19,822 nucleotides of DNA from positions 1 through 19,822 of the forward strand of contig JAFGJR010000035.1 in assembly GCA_016928975.1 (NCBI GenBank). Reading direction: 5' to 3'. The stretch comes from Sedimentisphaerales bacterium. GTDB taxonomy: Bacteria; Planctomycetota; Phycisphaerae; Sedimentisphaerales; SG8-4. The position numbers were made by a program, and so were the translations under genes. This document shows, one piece after another, positions 1-8,225 of the stretch; position 1 is the first letter of the stretch; the number at the start of each line of letters is the position of its first letter. Under the pieces are notes generated by a model. That model had not been told where the DNA came from and did no database searches. It saw only the letters and a list, made by a program, of their open reading frames with translations.

Positions 1-188
1 CAAAGAGAGATTGACATGATTCCCTTCATGCCTCCGGAGAGCGTGCGTGCCCGTAAGCCCCAAAACTCACGGCAGTGCCATTCGGCCTGTGCTCCTGTAC
101 GGCACACATCCAATGATACCCGGGCACGACACCCGATTTCAATGGTGCCGGACGGCGGCGCGGCGGGGACAATCGAGGCTCCCTTCTG

Positions 189-217
189 TTGACAGCGAGA
201 GAAAAGAACGATAAGAT
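189..217 (+). promoter_or_regulatory. Putative sigma-70 promoter
   Basis: TTGACA at 189-194 is a perfect -35 box. After a 17-base spacer comes TAAGAT at 212-217, which keeps the T, A and final T of the -10 box (4 of 6). Predicted transcript start is about 224. The first gene on this strand starts 420 bases further on, so the transcript would carry a long leader or be a non-coding RNA. Confidence 0.5.
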
Positions 218-388
218 TGTCACCGTGCTCAGATTTTGGCCACTATTCAGATGGATAGGCGACAGAGATAACGCCGGCTCGTTGGAGTCTTGCATCGCGC
301 AATCTGTCTGGCCAATCCGTAGGACAAGAAAGGACGTCAGCACAGTCATCGCTTAGATTTGTACGCAGCAGAGAGCAGAGTGATCTAT

Positions 389-592
389 CGAGAGTGCCGA
401 TGCGCTCTCGCACTTCGCATAGGGGGCCTATGCGGCTCAGCGAAGGCTTCAACGAGAACTGAGAGGCCTTGTGAATCTGGGTTTCGGTCGCTGAGCTCGC
501 AACGTGGCGTCACAAGGCGGTCGGGGCTTCCATAGTACCCGTCGCGCGTTTGGCACGGCCGCACGGAACGACACGAGGATTCCTTCGGTGTC
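389..592 (+). ncRNA. Candidate structured RNA or long structured 5' leader
   Basis: Four inverted repeats follow each other. P1, 389-410: a 9-bp stem (one G-U) closing a 4-base loop. P2, 416-434: CGCATAGG and CCTATGCG, 8 perfect pairs around GGG. P3: GCCTTGTGA (466-474) and TCACAAGGC (510-518), 9 perfect pairs around 35 bases. P4: GACAC (570-574) and GTGTC (588-592). CTTCGC at 413-418 can also pair with GCGAAG at 440-445, which would break P2, so alternative folds exist. No protein frame explains them. The plus strand is inferred from the promoter at 189-217 and the downstream gene. No known riboswitch or ncRNA family was recognised. Confidence 0.4.
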
Positions 593-643
593 TGCCGGTA
601 AGGCCAGCGCCAGTGACGCGGTCCGTCCTCACGATGAATCGCA

Positions 644-2557
644 TTGAAGGCAGGTGCAAGAGTGCCAGTGAGAAGATCGTCGCCCCCTAAGAAGAGGCGG
701 GCACAACGGTGGAAGGTCTATCCGCAGAAAGTCAGTCTCAGGTCCCTCTCGATAGTGTGTGCGCTTGTAGTGATCCCATCACTGGGCGTATGTCTGACCG
801 CGTGGGCGGTTCGGGCACACAACGCTGCCCGCCGGGAGGGTGCGCGCGCATTCAGCAGTCAGCCCGCCGATCCACAGAACAGAATGCAAGCCCTGTTCCT
901 CCGGCTGGCAGCGCAGATAGAACCCGTGCTGGCAGAAAGCCAACGCGTCCTGCTTGGCCAACGGGCCGCGGGCGACCCCACCTGCATCACGCAACAACTG
1001 GAGGACAACCGCGTCCTGTTGCAGGGTAGCCCCAACGGCGGCGCGGGCCTACGCATCATCGCGTTCCACGCCGACTCGCCCAGCGCGCCGCTGGCGCTGT
1101 ACTCCTGGTCGCAGGAGAAGCTCCGTCCGTTTCTCCAGGCGGAGCGAGAAGCGAACACCTCTGCCCTGGCCGGGGCGGAGGAACTGATGGCCGCCGCCCG
1201 CGAATTGGCAGCCGGGATTCACCAGAATCCTCACGCGTTGGCCGGGGGCGACACCGGCGAATGGTTGACTTCCGCGGCTTGGCCTGCTGAATGTCTGCGC
1301 GGGCTTCGGACAGCCGTCCGGGCAGGCGATGCGTCCTCCGTGGAGGCATGGGGCGATGAATTGGCTGCCGCGACATTCGCTCTGGCCGACTTGCACCGCT
1401 GGCTCAATGTCGTTCTGGACAGCCACCTGACCTCGCTGGGTTTTCAGGCTTGCTGCCGGACCGCCTTTGCCTACGCTGACTCGATCTCAGGCGGAACCCA
1501 GGCAACGTGGGATTCGTCGCTGCCGGCAGCCGGCCTGATGATCGCCTGGGGCGAGAATTATCTGGAGGTGGAACATCAGGCGGAGGGACTGTTCACGCCC
1601 GTGGATATGGCTGCCACGGCCGTCACTTCCCACGGGGTATCAGGCACCCCGTCCGCTCGCTGGATGCCGCCAGAGGTGCGGCAGGTGTTCCTGCGGCTTC
1701 GCGCGCGCCTGTCACCGGCGGTACAGGCCGCTTGGGATCGGGCGGCCTCGTCGCCCCTTGACCGGTCTTACCTGGCCAACATGCTCTATCGTGCCATGAC
1801 CGCCCGCTCCCTGGAGCAGATGGCTATGGTGCTGCACAGGTTCGGACTATCCCACCCGGTCGTGACGCAGGCGGAGTTGATGGATGTGTTGTTCTACCGG
1901 TCGGGGTTCAACAGCAGTGGCTTCCATTGGGCCGACCGCTATGACCATCGCCTGCTCGACGCGGCCGGCAGCATCACCGGCGACCAGGAATTGGTCGCAC
2001 GGCGCGCCCACGAGTTGACCAACAGCCTGCTCAAAGGCTGGGAGAACTACGACGGCGGCACGATGACCCTGACGCAAGCTTTGGACGCCGGCAAGCTCGA
2101 CTGCGTTCGCGGCACGGACATGATTGGCGCCCTTTACCGCAATGCCGGCCACGGCGAATACGCCGTAGTGCGCCTGCGTTGTGGCTCTGTCGGCCACAGC
2201 GTCGGCGCTATCCCCATCGACCGGGATGGCACGCGGCATCTCCTGATCCTGGACGCGCTGAATCCCTCCCCGCCCGGCGAGACCTGGCCCTCCGCCTACT
2301 TCAACGACATTGCCTGGCCTGAAGACTACCCCGGTGAGCGAGGTCCGTTGTTCTCCGCAGAGCTGTACGTGCGTGGGCTCGATGGCTATCTGTTCGCCGA
2401 AGGATATGTCGTGCAGGGTGAGCACGCCGGCCAGTCAGTCCGCGCCGCGCTGCCGTACCTGAACGGCTATGAAGAAGCCGGCTCCGCCAAGATCTTCAAT
2501 GGGCCGTATCCAACCACTCGCGCGTCAACACCCTTTCCCCCCTCCACCGGAGGATGA
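644..2557 (+). CDS. Membrane-anchored transglutaminase-like protein
   Basis: This 637-residue protein has a basic N-terminus (about 1-30), one membrane helix (about 32-56) and a long exported part. Residues 80-440 are mostly alpha-helical and not recognised. Near the C-terminus, Cys487 (in KLDCVRGTDM), His518 (in VGHSVGA) and Asp537 (in LILDALN) occur in the order and rough spacing of the Cys-His-Asp triad of transglutaminase-like peptidases, so a papain-like fold is inferred at about 450-560. The substrate is unknown; cross-linking or cleaving peptides at the cell surface is possible. The start is uncertain. TTG at 644 has no clear ribosome site, while GTG at 662 has AGGTG five bases upstream and would only remove six residues. 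The gene stands alone, with its own promoter candidate far upstream. Confidence 0.75.
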   Translation: MKAGARVPVRRSSPPKKRRAQRWKVYPQKVSLRSLSIVCALVVIPSLGVCLTAWAVRAHNAARREGARAFSSQPADPQNRMQALFLRLAAQIEPVLAESQRVLLGQRAAGDPTCITQQLEDNRVLLQGSPNGGAGLRIIAFHADSPSAPLALYSWSQEKLRPFLQAEREANTSALAGAEELMAAARELAAGIHQNPHALAGGDTGEWLTSAAWPAECLRGLRTAVRAGDASSVEAWGDELAAATFALADLHRWLNVVLDSHLTSLGFQACCRTAFAYADSISGGTQATWDSSLPAAGLMIAWGENYLEVEHQAEGLFTPVDMAATAVTSHGVSGTPSARWMPPEVRQVFLRLRARLSPAVQAAWDRAASSPLDRSYLANMLYRAMTARSLEQMAMVLHRFGLSHPVVTQAELMDVLFYRSGFNSSGFHWADRYDHRLLDAAGSITGDQELVARRAHELTNSLLKGWENYDGGTMTLTQALDAGKLDCVRGTDMIGALYRNAGHGEYAVVRLRCGSVGHSVGAIPIDRDGTRHLLILDALNPSPPGETWPSAYFNDIAWPEDYPGERGPLFSAELYVRGLDGYLFAEGYVVQGEHAGQSVRAALPYLNGYEEAGSAKIFNGPYPTTRASTPFPPSTGG

Positions 2558-2670
2558 TGGCAAAAGGTGAAGGCAGCGATTGCTTGCGTGAATCCAGCAG
2601 TCCTTTGACGGGCTCCCCGGCAGCCAATCTCAAGATTGTGAAACAACGTCATTTTTCTGCGTGCCGGCTA

Positions 2671-2699
2671 TTGACACGCGGTTCAGGAGATGATATCAT
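2671..2699 (+). promoter_or_regulatory. Near-consensus sigma-70 promoter
   Basis: TTGACA at 2671-2676, a 17-base spacer, then TATCAT at 2694-2699 (5 of 6 to TATAAT). Predicted start is about 2706. It would transcribe a leader of about 124 bases and then the Cys-rich small protein at 2830. The leader contains the hairpin CCGAC-GGTGA-GTCGG just before the gene. Confidence 0.65.
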
Positions 2700-2829
2700 T
2701 CATGTTTTGCATTCCTACCGATTGTCTTCGGATTGTTTTGGGGGCCTCCCGTACCAAGGTTTGGGCTCCCTTATTACGTAGTACCGACGGTGAGTCGGAA
2801 CATAAGCAAGTGGAAAAGAGGCTGGGAAA

Positions 2830-3027
2830 ATGAGACCGGAATGTGTGAATTGCCCGTGGTTGGATGGACAGAAGGGTCAATGCCTTCGGACGCCGCCGCG
2901 GTTTTGTTCTATCGATGATTCGAACAAGACCCCGTCGATCCGTCCGGCCGATGGAAATGCGGCGCGTCAGGACTCAGGGACAATAACGGAACACGTCACC
3001 ATCACGCCTCGGACTGCTGCGGCCTGA
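2830..3027 (+). CDS. Small Cys-rich protein, function unknown
   Basis: A 65-residue frame whose first 26 residues carry four cysteines (Cys5, Cys8, Cys18, Cys26, spaced C-x2-C-x9-C-x7-C). This resembles a small metal-binding knuckle, or a peptide that could hold an Fe-S or zinc site. The remaining 39 residues are polar and probably disordered. There is no signal peptide, so it is likely cytoplasmic. Support for a real gene comes from the near-consensus promoter at 2671-2699 and the GC-leaning third positions; the ribosome site (AGAGGCTGGGAAA before ATG) is weak. Its last 26 bases overlap the end of the convergent PCC-domain gene. No family was recognised, and it could instead be the tail of a non-coding transcript. 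Confidence 0.45.
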   Translation: MRPECVNCPWLDGQKGQCLRTPPRFCSIDDSNKTPSIRPADGNAARQDSGTITEHVTITPRTAAA

Positions 3028-3457
3028 CCTGGAGGAGATTCAGGACAGCTTTCGGGTCAAACTGGCGGCCGGCGTCGATGCCGGTGACTTCGATGATCGT
3101 CACTTCCAGAATCAGGAACGTGCGACAGTCGTGACGTGCGCAACCGACGAGGCTCTCGCCGTCCTTGCCGATGGCCGTATGCATGTGGAGCTTCGGGTCA
3201 GTCTCGGCCCAGTAGAGTGTCCCAACGCCGAGCACCTCTCCGGGCCCGCCGAACACCTGAAACCGTGGCTCAATCGTCGGGTCCTCCTGCCGGGGCCCGA
3301 CCACGATGTTCGCCTTGCGGAATCCGCCTGTGATCAGGACCGCCGCACAGCGAATCCCCTCCGTGCGAGCGATCTGCTCGATGCATCCATGCAAATCCTC
3401 CCCCTCATGCAACCTCGCCACGACCGCCCGACCCACACTGCCAACTGCGTACTCCAT
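3002..3457 (-). CDS. PCC/PPC-domain (DUF296) protein
   Basis: The 151-residue protein fits one PCC (plants-and-prokaryotes-conserved) domain, the fold of bacterial PD1-like proteins and plant AT-hook partners. Seen in the sequence: the opening GRAVVARLHEGEDL, the glycine turn LITGGFRKA (41-49), and the signature PKLHMHTAIGKDG (88-100) with His91 and His93, which in relatives lie in a conserved pocket of a trimer. Cys106, His109 and Cys111 follow closely and could join a metal site. GGAGA eight bases upstream supports the ATG. Biochemical function is poorly known in bacteria, and no DNA-binding tail is present here. It overlaps the convergent small gene at its 3' end and lies 68 bases after a lipoprotein gene on the same strand. 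Confidence 0.85.
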   Translation of the reverse strand: MEYAVGSVGRAVVARLHEGEDLHGCIEQIARTEGIRCAAVLITGGFRKANIVVGPRQEDPTIEPRFQVFGGPGEVLGVGTLYWAETDPKLHMHTAIGKDGESLVGCARHDCRTFLILEVTIIEVTGIDAGRQFDPKAVLNLLQVRPQQSEA

Positions 3458-3525
3458 CTTTGTTCTCCACTACGTCAGTGACCGCTTTGCCCATGCCCTA
3501 ACACCACTCCCGGCCGTCAGCACGC

Positions 3526-3849
3526 TCAACGACTCGCTGTCTGCCGCTGCTCGCGCGGGTCATGCTGGACAGCCATTTCCAGCCGCTCGGACTCGGAGAG
3601 GATGCACTGCCAGGGCTGGGGCTGGCCGGAGGCGTTGTAGCGGTAGACATTGCGACCATCGGTGACGTAGGCGATGGAGCCGTCGGTGCTACAGGCGACA
3701 CTCAGGGCGAGCCGGCCCTGCGAGTTCGAGACGCTGATTGGCGAATTCTCCTGATTCTGCGTGCAGCCGGGGATAACGAACGATACGAGGATCGCTGTGA
3801 TCGCGACTGCCAGAGCGATGAGTCCCGCACTCCTTGTGGATCGCGCCAT
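3526..3849 (-). CDS. Small putative lipoprotein
   Basis: A 107-residue protein with a short basic start, a hydrophobic signal (about 9-28) and a lipobox-like VIPGC ending in Cys29, so lipid anchoring is inferred. The mature part has one segment (about 55-80, DGSIAYVTDGRNVYRYNASG) that looks like a single blade of an NHL/YVTN-type beta-propeller; one blade alone cannot form a propeller. The start is well supported by AAAGGAG eight bases upstream and by a promoter candidate with TTGACA about 80 bases upstream. It is divergent from the ECF sigma gene, with about 166 bases shared between them. No specific function can be assigned. Confidence 0.7.
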   Translation of the reverse strand: MARSTRSAGLIALAVAITAILVSFVIPGCTQNQENSPISVSNSQGRLALSVACSTDGSIAYVTDGRNVYRYNASGQPQPWQCILSESERLEMAVQHDPREQRQTASR

Positions 3850-3906
3850 GACGTGCTCCTTTCCGGAAACAACACTCGTTGCAGGGCACTACCTTGCGTG
3901 CGGCAC

Positions 3907-3935
3907 ATTGTTCCCGTAGAGACCGGGGCTGTCAA
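3907..3935 (-). promoter_or_regulatory. Putative promoter of the small lipoprotein gene
   Basis: Read on the minus strand, TTGACA (3935-3930) is followed after 17 bases by AACAAT (3912-3907; 4 of 6). Predicted start is near 3900, leaving a leader of about 50 bases before the ATG at 3849. Confidence 0.5.
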
Positions 3936-3956
3936 TCGGATGTATCCGGGCGGTTT

Positions 3957-3985
3957 TTGCATTTCCGGGGTGGGGCGTGTAACAT
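3957..3985 (+). promoter_or_regulatory. Weak promoter candidate for the sigma factor operon
   Basis: TTGCAT (3957-3962), a 17-base spacer and TAACAT (3980-3985) form a weak sigma-70-like site upstream of the ECF gene. It is divergent from the lipoprotein promoter. ECF operons are often self-transcribed from a different motif, which could not be recognised here. Confidence 0.3.
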
Positions 3986-4015
3986 AACTCGCGGTGGCGC
4001 AATCGATGTTGTGCA

Positions 4016-4593
4016 ATGGTCGCAATCATGGCAAAGCCTGCTGAGCAAACATCTTACGATGACCTGGTGGAACTGGCGAAGAGCCAGGCCGACGCGCTGG
4101 GCAGGCTCTACGAGTTGTACTACGACCGGATCTTCCGGTTCTGCGTGCACCGGCTGTTCAACCGGGCCGCGTCCGAGGACGTGACTTCGGCGGTGTTCCT
4201 GACGGTCGCCCGGATGATGCGCGGGTTCAAGGGCCGGACCGAACAGGACTTTCGCGCCTGGATTTACGCGATCGCGGCCAATCAGGCCAACGCCCACATC
4301 CGCAAGACTGCGCGGCGAAAGCGACTGATGGGCCGTGTCGCAGCGCGCCGCCAGGCCGATGGGCAGGACGCGGGCGAATGGTCCCGCCTCGACTGGCCGA
4401 CATTGTACGCGGCGATTCAGCAGCTCAAGCCTGAGCATCAGACCATCCTGACGCTGCGGTTCTTTGAGAATATGGACTATGACGAGATCGGGCGGGTGGT
4501 ACAGTCCCGGCCCGCCACGGTCCGTGTAACACTACACCGAGTCTTGCGCCGGCTGCAACAAGAGCTACAGGACGACTTGGGTGGAGAACAGTA

Positions 4594-4594
<1 letters not shown>
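4016..4594 (+). CDS. ECF-family RNA polymerase sigma factor
   Basis: The 192-residue protein has the two conserved parts of sigma-70 family ECF factors. Region 2 lies at about 28-100 (GRLYELYYDRIFRFCVHRL, then FRAWIYAIAANQANAHIRK, which contacts the -10 element). Region 4 lies at about 130-182 (LKPEHQTILTLRFFENMDYDEIGRVV and a recognition helix ending RPATVRVTLHRVLRRLQ). It would direct RNA polymerase to a stress or surface regulon. The gene overlaps the next one by one base (TAATG), so the two are translationally coupled, as is usual for a sigma factor and its membrane regulator. No good ribosome site precedes ATG 4016 or the in-frame ATG at 4028, so the start is uncertain by four codons. 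The exact ECF group was not identified. Confidence 0.92.
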
Positions 4595-6117
<1,523 letters not shown>

Positions 6118-6427
6118 CGCTTGGTCCGGTCCCCAGGTCTGGACCATTCCTTTGGGAGAATCACGCCGTGACATAAGGACAAGGTGTACGCAGCTTGTGG
6201 ATCATTGCCGTCATATTTGCCGTGGCCAGCAGGATGGCACCTGCGAGTTCATCGGCCCGCGACGCAGAGAGATCCATGGTCGGCGACGAGCACGCCTGAC
6301 CTCCAGAAACCGCGCCGAATCCATGAGACTTTTCTGTTGACAGATTGTGTCTGCGCTGCAAACATGTCTGCATAGCAGTCATATGGCACTCCGAAGTCTT
6401 CGTGTGGGCATGTTGAGGAGAATGACG
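6118..6427. other. Intergenic region between sigma operon and regulator pair
   Basis: Holds the hairpin at 6122-6146. Towards the right there is TTGACA (6337-6342) inside the small palindrome TCTGT-TG-ACAGA (6333-6344), which could be a -35 box overlapped by an operator; the matching -10 (AAACAT at 6360-6365) is poor. A 34-codon TTG-initiated frame at 6195-6299 encodes a hydrophobic stretch but is not convincing. Confidence 0.5.
6122..6146 (+). terminator. Hairpin at the end of the sigma factor operon
   Basis: TGGTCC (6122-6127) pairs with GGACCA (6141-6146), extended inwards by a G-U and a G-C pair. It starts five bases after the stop codon and is followed by TTCCTTTG, an imperfect T-rich tail. 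Position favours a terminator or a 3' end stabiliser. Confidence 0.45.
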
Positions 6428-6434
6428 ATGGCCA
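6416..6434 (+). promoter_or_regulatory. Ribosome site that decides the start at 6428
   Basis: AGGAG at 6416-6420 lies one base from ATG 6422 and seven bases from ATG 6428. Only the second has workable spacing. Starts further upstream in the same frame (6347 and later) have no ribosome site. Confidence 0.6.
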
Positions 6435-6796
6435 GGAAACGACCGATCCGGCACATGGGGATGACCCTGAGCGAGGAAGAGCACCGGCTGTGGCATGAGC
6501 AGCACAAGGGAAAGCATCTGACACCCGAGGAACACAGGAAACTCATGGAGCACCTGGGCGTCAGCGACAGAGAGGACCGCAAGTGGCACAAGGCCAAGGG
6601 GATGCTCCCCGTCGAAACGACCGAGCCGCTGCCCGAGGGCGATCCGGTCAATTGCTTCGCCATTGGCGGGGGCTTCCTGGAATATTGCGTCCGTCAAGGC
6701 TGGCTGATCCGGCAACGGCAGGGCAAGGCGACCAGGTACTATGTGACCGAGGCTGGTCGTGAGGCGCTGGCGGGGTACGGAATCACCAAATACTGA
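6428..6796 (+). CDS. His-rich protein with winged-helix-like C-terminus
   Basis: 122 residues from the chosen ATG. The N-terminal half is rich in histidine and charged residues: His19, 23, 26, 30, 36, 42 and 54, in patterns such as EEEHRLWHEQHKGKH. This is compatible with a metal site or an amphipathic helix. The C-terminal 45 residues (FLEYCVRQGWLIRQRQGKATRYYVTEAGREAL) read like the last helix and wing of a winged-helix DNA-binding domain: a 'tail-end' strand with basic residues, then the TEAGREAL motif seen in MarR/PadR-like proteins. The recognition helix is not clear. Twelve bases separate it from the next regulator gene, so the two are probably one operon. No family name can be given; a transcription factor or partner is an inference. 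Confidence 0.65.
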   Translation: MARKRPIRHMGMTLSEEEHRLWHEQHKGKHLTPEEHRKLMEHLGVSDREDRKWHKAKGMLPVETTEPLPEGDPVNCFAIGGGFLEYCVRQGWLIRQRQGKATRYYVTEAGREALAGYGITKY

Positions 6797-6808
6797 GGGC
6801 GGCTGAGC

Positions 6809-7201
6809 ATGACCAAGGCGAAAGCCGACCGGCATATCGCGCTGCCTCTTGACCACGTGGTGCATGAGCCAGCCCGACTACAGATCATGACGGCGCTGTC
6901 GGGGGTCGCATGGGCGGACTTCCCGTCCCTGTGTCGCATGCTCGGACTGACGCGGGGCAACCTCTCCGCGCACAGCAGCCGCCTGGAACAAGCCGGCTAT
7001 GTGCAGGTCCAGAAAAGCATCATCGGCAGGATTCCGCACACGCAGTACCGGCTGACGCGGAAGGGACGAAGAGTCCTGAAGGAGTATTGGGCTATCATGG
7101 ACGAGATCCGCAGATTAGCCCAGACGGAGCCTGATCCGAAGGAGCGACTATCGGGTACGGGGTGCCGCGTCAGTGTGAGCAAAGACACGGCACCCCGGTG
7201 A
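6809..7201 (+). CDS. Winged-helix transcriptional regulator (HTH_34-like)
   Basis: This 130-residue protein matches the small winged-helix family related to MarR/ArsR (Pfam 'winged helix DNA-binding domain'). Seen: VVHEPARLQIMTALS (17-31), the helix-turn-helix around FPSLCRMLGLTRGNLSAHSSRLEQAGYV (38-65), and the wing ending PHTQYRLTRKGRRVL (76-90), which is the hallmark TxYxLTxxGR pattern. It probably binds DNA as a dimer and represses or activates nearby genes; the ligand and targets are unknown. GAGGG upstream of the ATG is a modest ribosome site. It follows the His-rich gene by 12 bases and ends 29 bases before a convergent gene. The last 20 residues are polar and not conserved-looking. 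Confidence 0.85.
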   Translation: MTKAKADRHIALPLDHVVHEPARLQIMTALSGVAWADFPSLCRMLGLTRGNLSAHSSRLEQAGYVQVQKSIIGRIPHTQYRLTRKGRRVLKEYWAIMDEIRRLAQTEPDPKERLSGTGCRVSVSKDTAPR

Positions 7202-7218
7202 TGCAGATATACTCCGAA

Positions 7219-7249
7219 CGCAACGATCGATCACTTCCCTCTCGTTGCG
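7219..7249. terminator. Inverted repeat between convergent genes
   Basis: CGCAACGA (7219-7226) and TCGTTGCG (7242-7249) are perfect 8-bp arms around 15 bases, between the regulator gene and the 3' end of the minus-strand secreted protein gene. There is no T-run on either side, so it is at best a bidirectional or factor-assisted terminator. Confidence 0.3.
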
Positions 7250-8196
7250 GTGACGTTGCGGATGATCGTGTTGCGCTCGATGACGGCGTTAACCGGGTTG
7301 GGCAGCGCGGGAACCACGCTCTGGGCGACGACCAGCTCGTCCATCGTCACCTTCCTGGGCCATCGAGTCGCCAAGTCGATGTGGATGTCACCCTTGTAGT
7401 GCGAGGCGCCGACGGAGCGGACTTCCATGTTCGGCATGGGATTGACGATCATCTGGAAAGAGCTCTGGCCCGAGTCGTACGTCACGATGGCACAGGCGGC
7501 TCCGTCCACCAGGCTGAGCCCCTTCCATTCGAGCGTCACCTCCCCATTCTTGAACGTGGAGCCCTTGGCGATGTTGCTGCCGAGGTTGACCGGCGGCTCG
7601 GTGAAAGCGGCGGCGTGGACGATCTTGTCTCCAATGCTCTTGAGGTCCTGGATGCCCTTGCCGCCGATGATCGGCTCGGCGAAAATGTTGCAGAAGGCGT
7701 GGAAATCGATGAACGCGTTGTAGACGTAGTAGGCCTTGTCCGGTGGCAGCGGCTGTCCGTTCGCGTCGAGCAGCTTCTCGAACTTTGCGTGATCGATGCC
7801 GAGCACCTGGCCCTTCTCATCCATTCCCGTGGCGGTCATCTTGTACGGGTAGGTCCAATTCGCCAGAGCCGGCACGGTGACCTCGGAGCCGGGACCGAAC
7901 TTCACAGCGAATCGGATGCACGTGTACTCATCCGCGTCCTTGCCGGCCACACGCGCCGGCGTGCCCTTGAGGTGCAGCCTCAGGATGTCCGTATTCACTC
8001 GCTTCCCGTCCGGGCCGTAGGTGATGACGACGGTCTCCATGTCAAACCACTGCGCCTGCGGCGAGCGAGGGGCCGCGAAATCGAACGTCTGCCGCAGGAT
8101 CGAATCGTCCACGCGCTTCGACTCCCCTGCCGCGAGAGAGATTGCATTACAGATCAGTACAGTCATCAACGTCGTTGCGATTCTGTGTGTTCTCAT
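7231..8196 (-). CDS. Secreted protein of unknown function
   Basis: 321 residues with a typical signal peptide (about 1-23, cleaved near LAAG-ES). The mature part is a mixed alpha/beta protein with several short conserved-looking stretches (for example AYYVYNAFIDFHAFCNIFAEPI and GSTFKNGEVTLEWKGLSLVDGAACAIVTYDSG). The alternating hydrophobic pattern at 205-270 suggests beta sheet. There is no lipobox, no membrane helix and no recognised catalytic motif. GGAGG eight bases upstream supports the ATG. It is the last gene of a minus-strand cluster behind the PadR regulator and an 8-TM protein (29-base gap), so all three may work together at the cell envelope. Function cannot be assigned. Confidence 0.8.
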   Translation of the reverse strand: MRTHRIATTLMTVLICNAISLAAGESKRVDDSILRQTFDFAAPRSPQAQWFDMETVVITYGPDGKRVNTDILRLHLKGTPARVAGKDADEYTCIRFAVKFGPGSEVTVPALANWTYPYKMTATGMDEKGQVLGIDHAKFEKLLDANGQPLPPDKAYYVYNAFIDFHAFCNIFAEPIIGGKGIQDLKSIGDKIVHAAAFTEPPVNLGSNIAKGSTFKNGEVTLEWKGLSLVDGAACAIVTYDSGQSSFQMIVNPMPNMEVRSVGASHYKGDIHIDLATRWPRKVTMDELVVAQSVVPALPNPVNAVIERNTIIRNVTATRGK

Positions 8197-8225
8197 GGTT
8201 CATACCTCCAGTCAAGTGTGGTTCT

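Larger units (their letters stand above)
1..643. other. Gene-poor stretch with promoter-like element and inverted repeats
   Basis: No open frame here looks like a gene: the minus-strand frames lack a ribosome site, a recognisable motif or plausible composition. The stretch is not empty. It holds a sigma-70-like promoter (189-217) reading rightwards and at least four inverted repeats between 389 and 592, all listed separately. It may be a long 5' leader of the gene at 644, a separate small RNA, or both. Confidence 0.6.

Noticed and set aside
26..452. Two overlapping minus-strand frames of 107 and 69 codons
   Set aside because: No ribosome sites, no recognisable motifs, and they lie over the promoter and stem region, so they are most likely chance frames.
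2554..2781. 75-codon frame starting at the stop of the transglutaminase-like gene
   Set aside because: GGAGG is too close to the ATG, the composition is not protein-like, and the frame runs through the promoter at 2671-2699.
6195..6299. 34-codon TTG-initiated frame encoding a hydrophobic stretch (LWIIAVIFAVAS)
   Set aside because: It could be a tiny membrane peptide, but the start codon is rare, the ribosome site is weak, and nothing else supports it.
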